NCBI GenBank assembly: GCA_021734835.1
Contig: JAIPIH010000007.1
Coordinates: forward strand, 1-64,000
Reading direction: 5' to 3'
Source: Candidatus Cloacimonadota bacterium
GTDB taxonomy: Bacteria; Cloacimonadota; Cloacimonadia; Cloacimonadales; TCS61
DNA: 64,000 nucleotides
The first letter of the stretch is position 1. Every line of letters starts with the position of its first letter. Position numbers and translations under genes: made by a program. This document shows positions 9,057-18,548 of the stretch, piece after piece. Under the pieces are notes generated by a model. That model did no database searches. It was given only the letters and a program-made list of their open reading frames with translations, and was not told where the DNA came from.

Positions 9057-10142
9057 ATGAAAAAATTATTTTGGGTTTTATTAGCAATCTCAACAATTCT
9101 GCTAATCGCAGGTTGTGGTGGAGCAGAAAAAGGTAAGAAATTGAAGGCCGGCTTTGTCTATGTTGGTCCGGTGGGCGATGCAGGTTGGACTAAATCACAC
9201 GATGATGGACGTTTAGCTATGGAAGAACTTGATTTTATGGATAAATCAACTTATGTAGAAAATGTTCCTGAAGGTGCAGAAGCTACAAGAGTGATCACAG
9301 AATTAGCTGAGTCCGGATGCGACATGATATTTACAACATCATTTGGTTATATGGATCCGACAATGGAAGTTGCAGCGAATTATCCAGATGTTAAATTCTT
9401 TCATGCAACCGGCTATAAAACTGCACCAAATGCCACAAATTACATGGGTAAAATGTATCAGTCTAAATATCTTGCTGGTATAGTTGCTGGCAAAATGTCA
9501 AAATCAGGTAAACTTGGCTATGTAGCACCATTCCCAATTCCCGAAGTTGTAAGACTTATCAATGCCTTTACACTTGGTGCCCGCAGTGTAAATCCTAATG
9601 CAACAGTGCAGGTATTATGGACTAATTCATGGTTTGATCCAGTTCATGAAAAAGAAGCTGCCAATACAATGATCGCCGATGGTTGCGATATCATTACTCA
9701 GGGTACAGATTCAGCAGGTCCTCAAGAAGCAGCTGAAGCAGCAGGTGTTTACTCAATCGGTTATGATAGTGATATGAGCATGTTTGCACCAAAGGCACAT
9801 CTCACTGCTCCGGTCTGGCATTGGGGCGTTTATTACAGAGATGTAGCTCAAAAGGTACATGACGGTACCTGGACAAATGAACCAATCTGGTGGGATATGG
9901 GAACCGGGATTACCGGATTATCTCCCTATAATGACGTTGTTCCGCAAGAAGTTCGGGATCTGGTAGAAAAATCTAAAGAAGAAATTCTTAAAAACGATTT
10001 CATTTTTACAGGTCCACTTTATGACAATGGTGGTATGCTAAAAGTCAAAGAAGGCGTTGCCTTAACTGATGGAGAAAAGCTTAGTATTCAATGGTTTGTA
10101 AAGGGAGTTAACGGTAAGATCCCAAAAGCTAAACAAGAATAA
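9057..10142 (+). CDS. BMP-family nucleoside ABC transporter substrate-binding lipoprotein
   Basis: The 361-residue lipoprotein has the lipobox LIAGC (Cys about 20). A Med/BMP fold follows, with 'GFVYVGPVGDAGWTKSHDDG', 'DMIFTTSFGYMDP' and 'CDIITQGTDSAGPQEAA'. The BmpA/PnrA family binds purine and other nucleosides outside the membrane and hands them to an ABC permease. An ATPase and two permeases follow. Together with the purine-catabolic island downstream this points to purine nucleoside or base uptake. The start is supported by AAAAAGGAG 6-8 bases upstream. A hairpin after the stop probably keeps its transcript in excess over the membrane subunits. Confidence 0.88.
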   Translation: MKKLFWVLLAISTILLIAGCGGAEKGKKLKAGFVYVGPVGDAGWTKSHDDGRLAMEELDFMDKSTYVENVPEGAEATRVITELAESGCDMIFTTSFGYMDPTMEVAANYPDVKFFHATGYKTAPNATNYMGKMYQSKYLAGIVAGKMSKSGKLGYVAPFPIPEVVRLINAFTLGARSVNPNATVQVLWTNSWFDPVHEKEAANTMIADGCDIITQGTDSAGPQEAAEAAGVYSIGYDSDMSMFAPKAHLTAPVWHWGVYYRDVAQKVHDGTWTNEPIWWDMGTGITGLSPYNDVVPQEVRDLVEKSKEEILKNDFIFTGPLYDNGGMLKVKEGVALTDGEKLSIQWFVKGVNGKIPKAKQE

Positions 10143-10152
10143 ATGCATTTGT

Positions 10153-10182
10153 CAAGAGACTGACGGCATCGTCAGTCTCTTG
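10153..10182 (+). terminator. Intra-operon hairpin (partial terminator)
   Basis: A perfect 12-bp stem, CAAGAGACTGAC / GTCAGTCTCTTG, with a 6-base loop lies just after the binding-protein gene and is followed by CTGTTTT. The short U run suggests partial termination or 3'-end protection of the lipoprotein mRNA. Confidence 0.65.
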
Positions 10183-10210
10183 CTGTTTTAATTAAAGGAA
10201 GGAGATCAAA

Positions 10211-11761
10211 TTGCCTGACAACAAGAAAAATCTTTTAGTCCATATGGTAGGTATTAATAAATCATTTTATGGGAATAAAGTGAATACTGACGTTGAATTC
10301 ACACTGCAGGAAGGTGAGATCCATGCTTTGTTAGGTGAAAATGGAGCGGGGAAAACCACATTAATGAATATGTTGACCGGAGTTTATTTCCCTGACAAAG
10401 GAGATATTTTTTTCAAAGGAAATAAAATCATTTTTGATTTCCCCGGGAAAGCACTTCGACTGGGAATTGGCATGGTTCACCAACGATTTAGTTTAGTAGG
10501 GAATTTAACCGTTTTGGAAAATCTTATCTTAGGACATCCTGATAATAAATTTGTAATAAAAATCCCGGACAAAAAGAAGCTAATACAAAGTTATATGGAT
10601 CAATATAGTTTTCAAATTGATCTTGATGCTATTGTAGATGAACTGCCGATCGGTGTGAGGCAAAAAGTAGAAATTCTAAAAATGCTGGTTCGAGAAGTAG
10701 ATGTTCTCATTGTTGATGAGCCGACTACAGTTCTAACAAAGCAGGAAGCAGATAATTTAATGAAAATCTTAAAGAATATTGCAAATTCAGGAAAAGCAAT
10801 AATATTTATTACTCACAAAATGTCAGAAGTTTTTCAAGTAGCAGATCGCATTACTGTTCTAAGGAAAGGTCTGAAAATATCAACTGTAGATAAAACAGAT
10901 ACAAATCCCCGTGAGTTAGCAAAAATGATGGTCGGAAAAGAGAATGAGATCACTTTTGAACGACCGCAAATTGAGATAGAGCCGGGAATAGTTGAAGTGA
11001 AAGATCTGTTTGTAAACTCAGATAAAGGCGTTTTTGCTGTTAAGGATCTTTCCTTCAGTGTAGCCGGAGGTGAAATTTTAGGGATTGCCGGAGTAAGCGG
11101 GAACGGACAGATAGAACTGGCAGATGCTTTGACAGGCAACCGAGATGTCATAAAAGGAAAATTTTTATTCAAAGGCTTGAATGTAACACATAGCTCTCCG
11201 GAAAAAAGAATTGATATAGGAATAAGTTATGTACCCGGCGATAGAATTAATGTTGGAGTCGCAGGTAACAGATCAGTCTGGGAAAATATCATTATGAAAG
11301 TTTACCGTCTTCCTAAATTTAAAAAAGGTTTACTTTTAAACAATAAAAAGTTAAAAAATTATTCAGAAGAAATTATTAAAAAATACAATATCTTTTTGCC
11401 GGGGATTAATCTTCCGGCTTTACTGCTCTCAGGTGGTAATCTCCAAAAACTTATCATCGGCAGAGAGATGGAAAGAGATTGTGATCTCTATATCTGTGTT
11501 TATCCAACCAGAGGTTTGGACGTAGGAGCAGCAGAATTTGTGAGGAAAGCTATTTTACAGTTAAGAAAGAAAGGAAAAGCAATTATTCTGATCTCTGGTG
11601 ATTTTGAAGAGATCTTAGAATTATCCGACAGAATCGCTGTTATGTATGAAGGTAAATTTACTGGGATATTCAATAATGGCGAACATTCCTTAGAGGAGAT
11701 AGGCTTAATGATGAGCGGATGCTCTAGAGAAGAAGCCGCTAAGGAGATGGGGAATGTATAA
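10211..11761 (+). CDS. Nucleoside ABC transporter ATP-binding protein (two ABC domains)
   Basis: The 516-residue protein has tandem ABC domains. The first has a canonical Walker A (GENGAGKTT, about 42-50), a degenerate signature (LPIGVRQKVEIL) and Walker B (VDVLIVDEPT). The second has a modified P-loop (GVSGNGQIE), signature LLSGGNLQK and 'LYICVYPTRGLDVG'. This asymmetry is typical of the YufO/NupO nucleoside ABC ATPases. Translation starts at TTG, chosen because AAGGAAGGAGA lies 6-7 bases upstream and no ATG fits. The 3' end overlaps the first permease gene by 8 bp. Confidence 0.88.
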   Translation: MPDNKKNLLVHMVGINKSFYGNKVNTDVEFTLQEGEIHALLGENGAGKTTLMNMLTGVYFPDKGDIFFKGNKIIFDFPGKALRLGIGMVHQRFSLVGNLTVLENLILGHPDNKFVIKIPDKKKLIQSYMDQYSFQIDLDAIVDELPIGVRQKVEILKMLVREVDVLIVDEPTTVLTKQEADNLMKILKNIANSGKAIIFITHKMSEVFQVADRITVLRKGLKISTVDKTDTNPRELAKMMVGKENEITFERPQIEIEPGIVEVKDLFVNSDKGVFAVKDLSFSVAGGEILGIAGVSGNGQIELADALTGNRDVIKGKFLFKGLNVTHSSPEKRIDIGISYVPGDRINVGVAGNRSVWENIIMKVYRLPKFKKGLLLNNKKLKNYSEEIIKKYNIFLPGINLPALLLSGGNLQKLIIGREMERDCDLYICVYPTRGLDVGAAEFVRKAILQLRKKGKAIILISGDFEEILELSDRIAVMYEGKFTGIFNNGEHSLEEIGLMMSGCSREEAAKEMGNV

Positions 11762-12812
11762 AATAATACTGGAACAAAAAGAGAGAGTATCGAAAAAAGA
11801 AGATCTTATCATTACGCTGGCGGCTATCGGAATAGCTTTCGTTCTGGTTGGAATTTTCATAGCTTTTAACGGTGTTAATCCATTTGTGGCACTTTGGAAA
11901 GTAATGTATTCTTCCCTGGGGTCATCTTACGGAATTTCTGAAACCTTAGTTAAGTCAATTCCTCTTATTTTCACTGGACTTTCCGTTGCTATTGCCTTAA
12001 ATAGTAAATTGTGGAATATCGGAGCTGAAGGACAGCTTTTCTTCGGAGCAACATTAGCTACAGCTTTTGTTATCTATGGTCCGATCCTGCCAAAACCTCT
12101 GGAACTTACAGTTTTAGTCATTCTCGGGGCTATCGGGGGTGCTATCTGGGCGTCAATACCGGCTCTACTTAAAATAAAATTTAAAATGAATGAAGTGATT
12201 TCAACCTTACTGCTTAATTACGTTGCGATCAACATAGCAGATTACTTTTTGTTTGGACCATGGAAAGGAAAAGATAACTTTCCCTACACACCTGAATTCC
12301 CTCCGGAAGCCAGATTCAGCAGGTTAGGATTTGGAAGAGTTCATTCTGCTCTAATCATCGCATTAGTACTGGTAGTAATTTTGTACATATTAATTTATTA
12401 TACAAAAGCAGGCTATAAATTACGTCTGACTGGTTCAAGTTTAAAAGCAGCAAAATACGCCGGGATCAATATTAAAAAAATGATGTTCATGGTTTTCTTA
12501 CTGAGTGGAGCCTTGGCAGGATTAGCCGGAGTTAGTCAAGTTAGTGGAATTGAATACAAACTTCACCAGCATATTTCTACTGGATATGGTTATACCGGCA
12601 TAATTGTTGCCTGGTTGGCACGCACAAATCCTTTTATAATTGTGATATTTGCAATTTTCTTAAGCATACTGCTGAAGGGGGCCGACTCACTTCAAATAGC
12701 AATGCATTTACCTGCCGCGGTTGGTGTAGTGATGCAAGCATTGATCCTATTTGCAATATTGGGAAGTGAGCTATTTAAAAACTATAACGTGAAATTCATC
12801 AGGAGGAGATAA
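11754..12812 (+). CDS. Nucleoside ABC transporter permease 1 (YufP-like)
   Basis: The 352-residue polytopic membrane protein is of the branched-chain/nucleoside permease type (BPD_transp_2). It has the family motif 'LNSKLWNIGAEGQLFFGA' and a cytoplasmic loop 'AAKYAGINIKK' expected to contact the ATPase. It overlaps the ATPase gene upstream by 8 bp and the next permease start by one base, which implies equimolar synthesis of the membrane complex. Confidence 0.87.
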   Translation: MYKIILEQKERVSKKEDLIITLAAIGIAFVLVGIFIAFNGVNPFVALWKVMYSSLGSSYGISETLVKSIPLIFTGLSVAIALNSKLWNIGAEGQLFFGATLATAFVIYGPILPKPLELTVLVILGAIGGAIWASIPALLKIKFKMNEVISTLLLNYVAINIADYFLFGPWKGKDNFPYTPEFPPEARFSRLGFGRVHSALIIALVLVVILYILIYYTKAGYKLRLTGSSLKAAKYAGINIKKMMFMVFLLSGALAGLAGVSQVSGIEYKLHQHISTGYGYTGIIVAWLARTNPFIIVIFAIFLSILLKGADSLQIAMHLPAAVGVVMQALILFAILGSELFKNYNVKFIRRR

Positions 12813-13738
12813 TGACCGATATCATTACGATTCTTTATGCTGCAGTGGCCAGTGGCACTATTATTTTATATGCAACAATTGGCGAGATAATAACCGAAAG
12901 ATCCGGAATTCTCAACCTGGGTGTTGAAGGAATAATGTTGATGGGAGCCTTTTTCGGATTCTATGTTGCATATACAACCGAAAGTTTGATCTTGGCAATT
13001 TTGGGAGCAGCTTTGATAGGTGCAGTTATGGGTCTGATACATGCGTTTATGACAATAACACTTCAAGCTAACCAAGTTGTTTCAGGTCTTGCTCTAACTA
13101 TGTTCGGCTCAGGTGCAAGTGCTTTCTTTGGCATAAATATGGTGGGTAAAACATTAACAACCTCTTTTCAGAAAATTCAAATCCCAATACTCAGTAAAAT
13201 ACCAGTCGCCGGGCATATTCTATTTAACCATAATATACTGGTTTATCTTGCTTTTATACTGCCTGTGATCATCTGGTATATTTTTAATCGGACTCGATGG
13301 GGATTGGCTTTAAGGAGCAGTGGTGAAGAACCTTTATCAAGTGAAATAATGGGAATTAAAGTCATTAAGGTTAGATATATAGCTACAATAGTAGGTGGTA
13401 TTTTTATTGGGATCAGTGGAGCTTATCTTTCTGTTGGTTATTCCAAATTGTGGGTTGAAGGTATGACCGCCGGTAGAGGATGGATAACGATAGCTCTTGT
13501 TATCTTTGCAAACTGGAATCCGTTAATAGCTTACGGCGGTGCTTATTTATTCGGAGGGTTAACTCAGCTCGGACTCAATCTGCAGAAATTCGATATTATC
13601 TTCCCGATAATTCTGTTGAAAAGCATCCCTTATGTCTTCACAATTCTATTCCTGCTTTTTATTTCTCTTAAAGGTAAACGATCCAATTTACCAAAAGCCT
13701 TGGGACTTTCATATTATAGAGAAAGTAGAGGTGGATAA
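12812..13738 (+). CDS. Nucleoside ABC transporter permease 2 (YufQ-like)
   Basis: The 308-residue polytopic protein is the second permease. It has the paralogous motif 'ERSGILNLGVEGIMLMGA' near the N-terminus and 'GEEPLSSEIMGIKVIKVR' as the probable coupling loop. It pairs with the preceding permease to form the channel. The upstream AGGAGG within the end of permease 1 serves as its ribosome site. It is the last gene of the importer operon. No clear terminator follows. Confidence 0.87.
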   Translation: MTDIITILYAAVASGTIILYATIGEIITERSGILNLGVEGIMLMGAFFGFYVAYTTESLILAILGAALIGAVMGLIHAFMTITLQANQVVSGLALTMFGSGASAFFGINMVGKTLTTSFQKIQIPILSKIPVAGHILFNHNILVYLAFILPVIIWYIFNRTRWGLALRSSGEEPLSSEIMGIKVIKVRYIATIVGGIFIGISGAYLSVGYSKLWVEGMTAGRGWITIALVIFANWNPLIAYGGAYLFGGLTQLGLNLQKFDIIFPIILLKSIPYVFTILFLLFISLKGKRSNLPKALGLSYYRESRGG

Positions 13739-13768
13739 TTTTAGGGTATTTTTTAGCTAGAATTGCTG

Positions 13769-13803
13769 ATCGCTTTAAATTGTAGATTATCGTGATTTTT
13801 CTG
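13769..13803 (+). other. Degenerate copy of the RRLSCIFL micro-ORF
   Basis: The bases here align with the 3' halves of the two intact micro-ORFs at 18441 and 20892. AAT-TGT, AGA-TTA-TCG, TG (one base missing) and ATT-TTT-CTG match, with third-position changes only where they differ. The frame is broken by the missing base, one Arg codon is absent and no ATG precedes it. It therefore looks like a decayed copy, or an intact copy with a base-call error. The similarity is visible by eye but short. Confidence 0.3.
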
Positions 13804-13876
13804 TCGTATTCCAACTGGAAAAACAGAAGGAAATAAAGATCTTTTTTTTATAATTACAATTGTGTAGAAAATACAT

Positions 13877-13905
13877 TTGACATCATATTAATTTAGAAAA
13901 TTATC
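13877..13905 (+). promoter_or_regulatory. Putative promoter of the purine catabolic island
   Basis: TTGACA (13877-13882), a 17-base spacer and ATTATC (13900-13905) lie 95 bases before the ssnA-like start. They are the best promoter match in the 261-base gap after the importer operon. Confidence 0.45.
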
Positions 13906-13999
13906 GTATCATCTAAACGAATTAAGGCGAAACTAACTCTGACCTCTAAACGGCTAATATGGGTGTGACAAAATATATCTAATATAAGGAGAGCAGATT

Positions 14000-15307
14000 A
14001 TGAATTTAGAAATTCGCAATGCCTACATTGTAACACCACAAAAGGACGGAATCGATGTAGAAAAGAAAACGCTGTTTATAAAAAATGGAAAGATCCATTA
14101 CCAGAAACCATTTCAAACTCCGGATCGGATAATTGATGCTGCAAACAAGATTATTTTTCCCGGATTAACAAATGCTCATCATCATATTTATTCAACTCTT
14201 TCCAAAGGTGTTCCCTGCGATGTCCCATTCCAGAATTTTACGGGAAATCTGAAAAAACTTTGGTGGACTTTAGATCATTCACTGAACAAAGAGGATATGA
14301 TACTTTCCACAGCGATTGCTATGAAAGATTCTATCTCATTCGGTGTAACAACGGTTTTTGATCATCATATCTCAGGTTATACTGAAAATGCCGAATCTGA
14401 TATGGCGGATGTCTTCAAAGCTTACGGAGTTAGCGGGACTATAGCCTTTGAGATTTCTGACCGCAACGGTGAAGATTTTTTCCAACGATCATTAGCAGAG
14501 AATATTCGTTTTGCTAAAGCACAAAAAGGAAAATCTGTTCAAGGAATGATAGGACTACATGCTTCTTTTACACTAAGTGATAGTAGCCTGCGAAAGATCG
14601 CCGATGCTACTGAAGATTTTCCTATCCATGTTCACGTTGCTGAAGGTGAAATAGACGGAATTCAATGTCAGGAAAAATATGGTAAAGGTCTAATAGAACG
14701 ATTTGACGACTTTGGCTTAATTAGAGATGATTCATTATTGATCCATTGCAGCAACTTAACAAAAAAAGATCTTGAGATTTTAAAAGAACGCGATATCTTT
14801 ATCGTACAGGCTGTAGATTCCAATCTAAATAATGGATTAAATGTAGGAAATATTTCCAAATTCATTTCCGAAGATATCAAAACGACAGTAGGTACAGACG
14901 GAATGCATCCAAGCACTATGAAAGCTTTGAAAAATTCTATGATCTTCGCCAAATATCTAAATAAAAATTGCGATCTTGGCTATCCTGAAATGAATAGTTT
15001 ATTTATGAACAATTTCAAATTAAAAACAGCTTTTGGTCTCCCCTTAGGGATCAACGAAGGTGATCCTGCTGATATTGCTATATTTGATTATGAACCAGCG
15101 ACACCATTTAACGATGAACAATTTCTAGGACATTTGATCTTCGGTATCTCTGAATCACGCTGTCAATATGTGATCAAGGAAGATGAGATTTTATTAGATG
15201 ATTATCATATCACGAAAGATCTTTATAAAGAACTCTTTGATAATTCATGGAAAATTTCAAAAGATATGTTCAAGCGATTCGAAGAGAACAAAAAACTGTA
15301 CAAATAA
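14000..15307 (+). CDS. ssnA: SsnA-like amidohydrolase (purine/ureide catabolism)
   Basis: The 435-residue protein belongs to the amidohydrolase superfamily of metal-dependent TIM-barrel aminohydrolases. Visible metal ligands are NAHHHIYST (HxH class), HVHVAEG, LLIHCSNL and the late aspartate in TVGTDGMHP. SsnA proteins are encoded beside ygfK and ygeY in purine/urate degradation clusters and are proposed to open or deaminate a ring intermediate. The exact substrate is not shown by the sequence. The start follows AAGGAGAG. It begins a long same-strand array, and ygfK starts 26 bases after its stop. Confidence 0.82.
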   Translation: MNLEIRNAYIVTPQKDGIDVEKKTLFIKNGKIHYQKPFQTPDRIIDAANKIIFPGLTNAHHHIYSTLSKGVPCDVPFQNFTGNLKKLWWTLDHSLNKEDMILSTAIAMKDSISFGVTTVFDHHISGYTENAESDMADVFKAYGVSGTIAFEISDRNGEDFFQRSLAENIRFAKAQKGKSVQGMIGLHASFTLSDSSLRKIADATEDFPIHVHVAEGEIDGIQCQEKYGKGLIERFDDFGLIRDDSLLIHCSNLTKKDLEILKERDIFIVQAVDSNLNNGLNVGNISKFISEDIKTTVGTDGMHPSTMKALKNSMIFAKYLNKNCDLGYPEMNSLFMNNFKLKTAFGLPLGINEGDPADIAIFDYEPATPFNDEQFLGHLIFGISESRCQYVIKEDEILLDDYHITKDLYKELFDNSWKISKDMFKRFEENKKLYK

Positions 15308-15333
15308 TTTTACTGAATGATAAGGAGAAAATA

Positions 15334-18300
15334 ATGAGCGATATAATGGTACCAGTTAAATTTAACAAGTTATTGAATTGGATAATTAATGAATATAAAA
15401 ATGAAAAAACTATTTTTGGAATTCCGGAAACAAAATTTTATAAAAAAGTTGATCCTACTACTTTCGATCTGTTTGGAGAGAAATGTGAAACTGCGATTGG
15501 TCCAGCAGCCGGACCTCATACGCAATCCACCCAAAATATCGTTGCTGCCTATTTAACAGGCAGCAGGTTTTTTGAGTTAAAAACTGTTCAGATCCTTGAT
15601 GAACTCGACATTGAAAAGCCTTGTATTGCTGCCGATGATGAGGGATATAATACTGAGTGGTCTACTGAGCTAACAGTTGAGCAAGCTTATAATGAATATG
15701 TGAAAGCCTGGTTTTTGATTCATATTTTGAATGAAATGTTCGGACTTTCCGGCATTGATGAACGTGCTTTTATTTTCAATATGAGTGTAGGTTATGATCT
15801 CAAAGGTATAAAATCTCCAAAAATTGATAACTTCATTGAAGATCTTAAAGATGCGTCTGCAAACAGTATTTTCCAGCAGTGCAAAAAAGATTTGAAAGAA
15901 GCAGTTACATCAGGAAAATTACCAAAAATCTCTAATCCTGATTTCATCGAAAAGATCTCACCAAAGATATCGAATTCTATCACACTTTCCACAATGCACG
16001 GCTGTCCTCCTGAAGATCAAGAAGCAATCTGTAAATATTTCCTCTCCGAAAAAAAGCTGCATACCTTTGTTAAACTTAATCCGACTTTACACGGTTATGA
16101 GTATGTAAAAAATGTTTTCGAAAATGCTGGTTTTGACCATATTACTCTCAAAGAAGAATCTTTTACAAATGACATGCAATACCCGGCAGCAGTTGCTATG
16201 CTGCATACTTTGTTCGATTTTGCCGTAGACCGCAATTTAACCTTTGGAGTAAAACTCTCCAACACATTAGCAGTGAAAAATGATCAAGGTAAACTTCCCA
16301 CTGATGAAATGTATATGAGCGGCAGAACACTTTATCCTCTTACTATCAACCTCGCAAAGAGATTAACTGAAGAATTTAAAGGCAAATTAATTATTTCCTA
16401 TTCCGGTGGAGCAAACTATTTCAATATCAAGGATATTTTTGAAACAGGGATCAGGCCAATTACAATGGCGACTGAGCTTTTGAAACCAGGTGGTTATGCT
16501 CGTGTTACACAAATTGCAGAATTACTAAATGAACCTATGAAAAATGTACCACCTGAAACCATAAATTTAAGTAAATTATCTACTCTTGCTAATGATGCTT
16601 TGAATAATCCAAGATATAATAAAGCTTATAAATCTGATGCTCCCATGAAAATTGAGCAGAAGCTTCCAATAACCGACTGTTTTATTGCACCCTGCACTAT
16701 CGGCTGCCCTATCAATCAGGATGTTCCTGAGTATATCAGATTGATTGGAGAAAAGCGATATCATGAAGCTCTTGAGCTTATTATTTCAAAGAATCCTCTG
16801 CCTTTCATAACCGGATTTATTTGTGATCATAAATGTATGCTTAAATGTGTAAGAAATGATTATGAAGAACCGATTCTCATTCGTGAATTGAAAAGAATTG
16901 CAGCGGAGAAAGGGTTTGATGATTTTCTGAAAAATATGAAAACTCCCAAACAGGATAAAAATGTTAAAGTCGCAGTGATCGGTGCAGGTCCGGCCGGATT
17001 GTCTTCTGCTTTTTTTCTAGCTAGAGAAGGTTTTGATGTAACTATTTTTGACAAATCGAATTATCCCGGTGGAACTGTTGCTCACACCATCCCGGGATTT
17101 AGACTACCGGATTGGGCGATAGAAAACGATATCAAACTCATCAAGAAAATGGGCGTGAAATTTGAATTGAACAGCTCAGATAAGATAAAGATTGAAAATT
17201 TTAAAAGTGCCGGATTTAAATACGTTAATCTGGCAATTGGTGCTATGAATTCCATTAAGTTGAAAATAAAGGGAGATCAAGGCAAAGTATTTAGTGCAAT
17301 TAAATTTTTACAAGACTTTAATTCAAGTGTTGATTCCTTAAATATCGGAAAAAATGTTGCAGTGATTGGTGGTGGTAATAGCGCTATGGATTCTGCTCGG
17401 GCTGCTAAACGAGTTCCAGGTGTTAAAAATGTATATATCCTTTACCGCCGAACGATCAAAGAGATGCCTGCTGATCGGGAGGAATTGGAATTTGCCAAAG
17501 AAGACGGCGTTATATTCAAAGAACTAGTAAATCCTGTTTCAATTGATAAGGCTGCTTTAAAATGTCAGATCATGAAACTTGGCAACAAAGACAGTAGCGG
17601 TAGAAGAAAACCTATACCAGTCGATGGTGAGTTCAAAGAATTTAAGGTAGATTCAGTTCTATCTGCCATTGGTGAAACTGTAGATCATGATATTTTGACA
17701 AAGAATAAGATAAATGTGAAAGACTGGAAAATTCAGGTTGATGAATATAATGAAACCAGTATTGAAAATGTATACATCTCCGGTGATGCTTATCTAGGAC
17801 CATCAACAGTTGTTGAATCAATAGCTGATGCAAAAAAAGTCGATGCCGGTATATTAACTAAGGAACATAGCAGTCTGGATCTCGAAAAAGCAGATCTTTT
17901 TAAGTTCAATGAGGCTAATCGCAGAGAAGAAGTTGAACTTAAAAAAGCTGTAATTGTGCAGACTAAAGAAGAGACGCTTGAATATGAGCGCTGCCTGGAA
18001 TGTAATTTTATTTGTAATAAATGTGTGGAAGTTTGTCCCAATCGCGCAAATCTAGCAATAGCTGTAGCATCTGAAAAATTTGCAAACGTCAATCAGATCA
18101 TACATTTAGATGGTCTGTGCAACGAATGTGGCAACTGCGAAACTTTCTGTCCTTACGATGGGGCTCCTTATAAAGATAAGTTCACTTTGTTCTGGTCAAA
18201 ACAAGATTTCAACCAGAGCAAAAATGATGGTTTCATTCTGAAATCCGTTAAAGATACTGTAGCTTTTAATGTAAGAATGCAGGATAAGGAAATTTGCGCT

Positions 18301-18426
18301 GAATTTGACCAGAAGGGTAAAATAGTGGGATGTGAAGATGTCTGCCGATTTGAAAATAAGGAAGAATGCCATAGCGTGTTAGAACTGATCTGGGCAACTT
18401 GGTACAATCACAATTATTTGTTTTAA
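15334..18426 (+). CDS. ygfK: YgfK-like Fe-S flavoprotein of the urate/purine cluster
   Basis: The ATG at 15334 (1030 residues) is chosen over the longer ORF start at 15247. It has TAAGGAG at the right distance, and the longer form would overlap ssnA by 61 bp. E. coli YgfK has a similar length. Architecture: an N-terminal dihydropyrimidine-dehydrogenase-like TIM region (about 1-420), a Cys-rich linker, a glutamate-synthase-like FAD domain (IGAGPAGLSSAFFLAREG) and an NAD(P) motif (IGGGNSAMDSARAAKR). C-terminal 4Fe-4S motifs are CNFICNKCVEVCP and CNECGNCETFCP. YgfK was once called a selenate reductase subunit. Recent work on gut bacteria ties it to anaerobic urate breakdown, probably as a reductase. 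Confidence 0.87.
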   Translation: MSDIMVPVKFNKLLNWIINEYKNEKTIFGIPETKFYKKVDPTTFDLFGEKCETAIGPAAGPHTQSTQNIVAAYLTGSRFFELKTVQILDELDIEKPCIAADDEGYNTEWSTELTVEQAYNEYVKAWFLIHILNEMFGLSGIDERAFIFNMSVGYDLKGIKSPKIDNFIEDLKDASANSIFQQCKKDLKEAVTSGKLPKISNPDFIEKISPKISNSITLSTMHGCPPEDQEAICKYFLSEKKLHTFVKLNPTLHGYEYVKNVFENAGFDHITLKEESFTNDMQYPAAVAMLHTLFDFAVDRNLTFGVKLSNTLAVKNDQGKLPTDEMYMSGRTLYPLTINLAKRLTEEFKGKLIISYSGGANYFNIKDIFETGIRPITMATELLKPGGYARVTQIAELLNEPMKNVPPETINLSKLSTLANDALNNPRYNKAYKSDAPMKIEQKLPITDCFIAPCTIGCPINQDVPEYIRLIGEKRYHEALELIISKNPLPFITGFICDHKCMLKCVRNDYEEPILIRELKRIAAEKGFDDFLKNMKTPKQDKNVKVAVIGAGPAGLSSAFFLAREGFDVTIFDKSNYPGGTVAHTIPGFRLPDWAIENDIKLIKKMGVKFELNSSDKIKIENFKSAGFKYVNLAIGAMNSIKLKIKGDQGKVFSAIKFLQDFNSSVDSLNIGKNVAVIGGGNSAMDSARAAKRVPGVKNVYILYRRTIKEMPADREELEFAKEDGVIFKELVNPVSIDKAALKCQIMKLGNKDSSGRRKPIPVDGEFKEFKVDSVLSAIGETVDHDILTKNKINVKDWKIQVDEYNETSIENVYISGDAYLGPSTVVESIADAKKVDAGILTKEHSSLDLEKADLFKFNEANRREEVELKKAVIVQTKEETLEYERCLECNFICNKCVEVCPNRANLAIAVASEKFANVNQIIHLDGLCNECGNCETFCPYDGAPYKDKFTLFWSKQDFNQSKNDGFILKSVKDTVAFNVRMQDKEICAEFDQKGKIVGCEDVCRFENKEECHSVLELIWATWYNHNYLF

Positions 18427-18440
18427 TTAAAAGAGAAGAA

Positions 18441-18515
18441 ATGGAAAAAACATGGAGCAAGGCTACAGATCAGATCTACAATTGTCGTAGATTATCATGT
18501 ATCTTTTTAAAATAA
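18441..18515 (+). CDS. Micro-ORF 1, conserved RRLSCIFL peptide
   Basis: A 24-codon ORF, too short for the ORF track, starts 14 bases after ygfK and ends 33 bases before ygeY. A purine-rich AGAGAAGAA sits in front of the ATG. Its residues 12-23 read IYNCRRLSCIFL and are followed by Lys and TAA. The second micro-ORF at 20892 has IYEMRRLSCIFL and then its stop. In the ten shared codons the four nucleotide differences all fall in synonymous positions, which is strong evidence that both are translated and under selection. The function is unknown. A leader/arrest peptide controlling ygeY or a small accessory protein are both possible. Confidence 0.65.
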   Translation: MEKTWSKATDQIYNCRRLSCIFLK

Positions 18516-18548
18516 ATGATCTGACAAAAATAAATTTAAGGAGATATC

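Noticed and set aside
15247-15333. Longer N-terminus for YgfK
   Set aside because: It would overlap ssnA by 61 bp, whereas ATG 15334 has an ideal TAAGGAG site and gives the usual family length.
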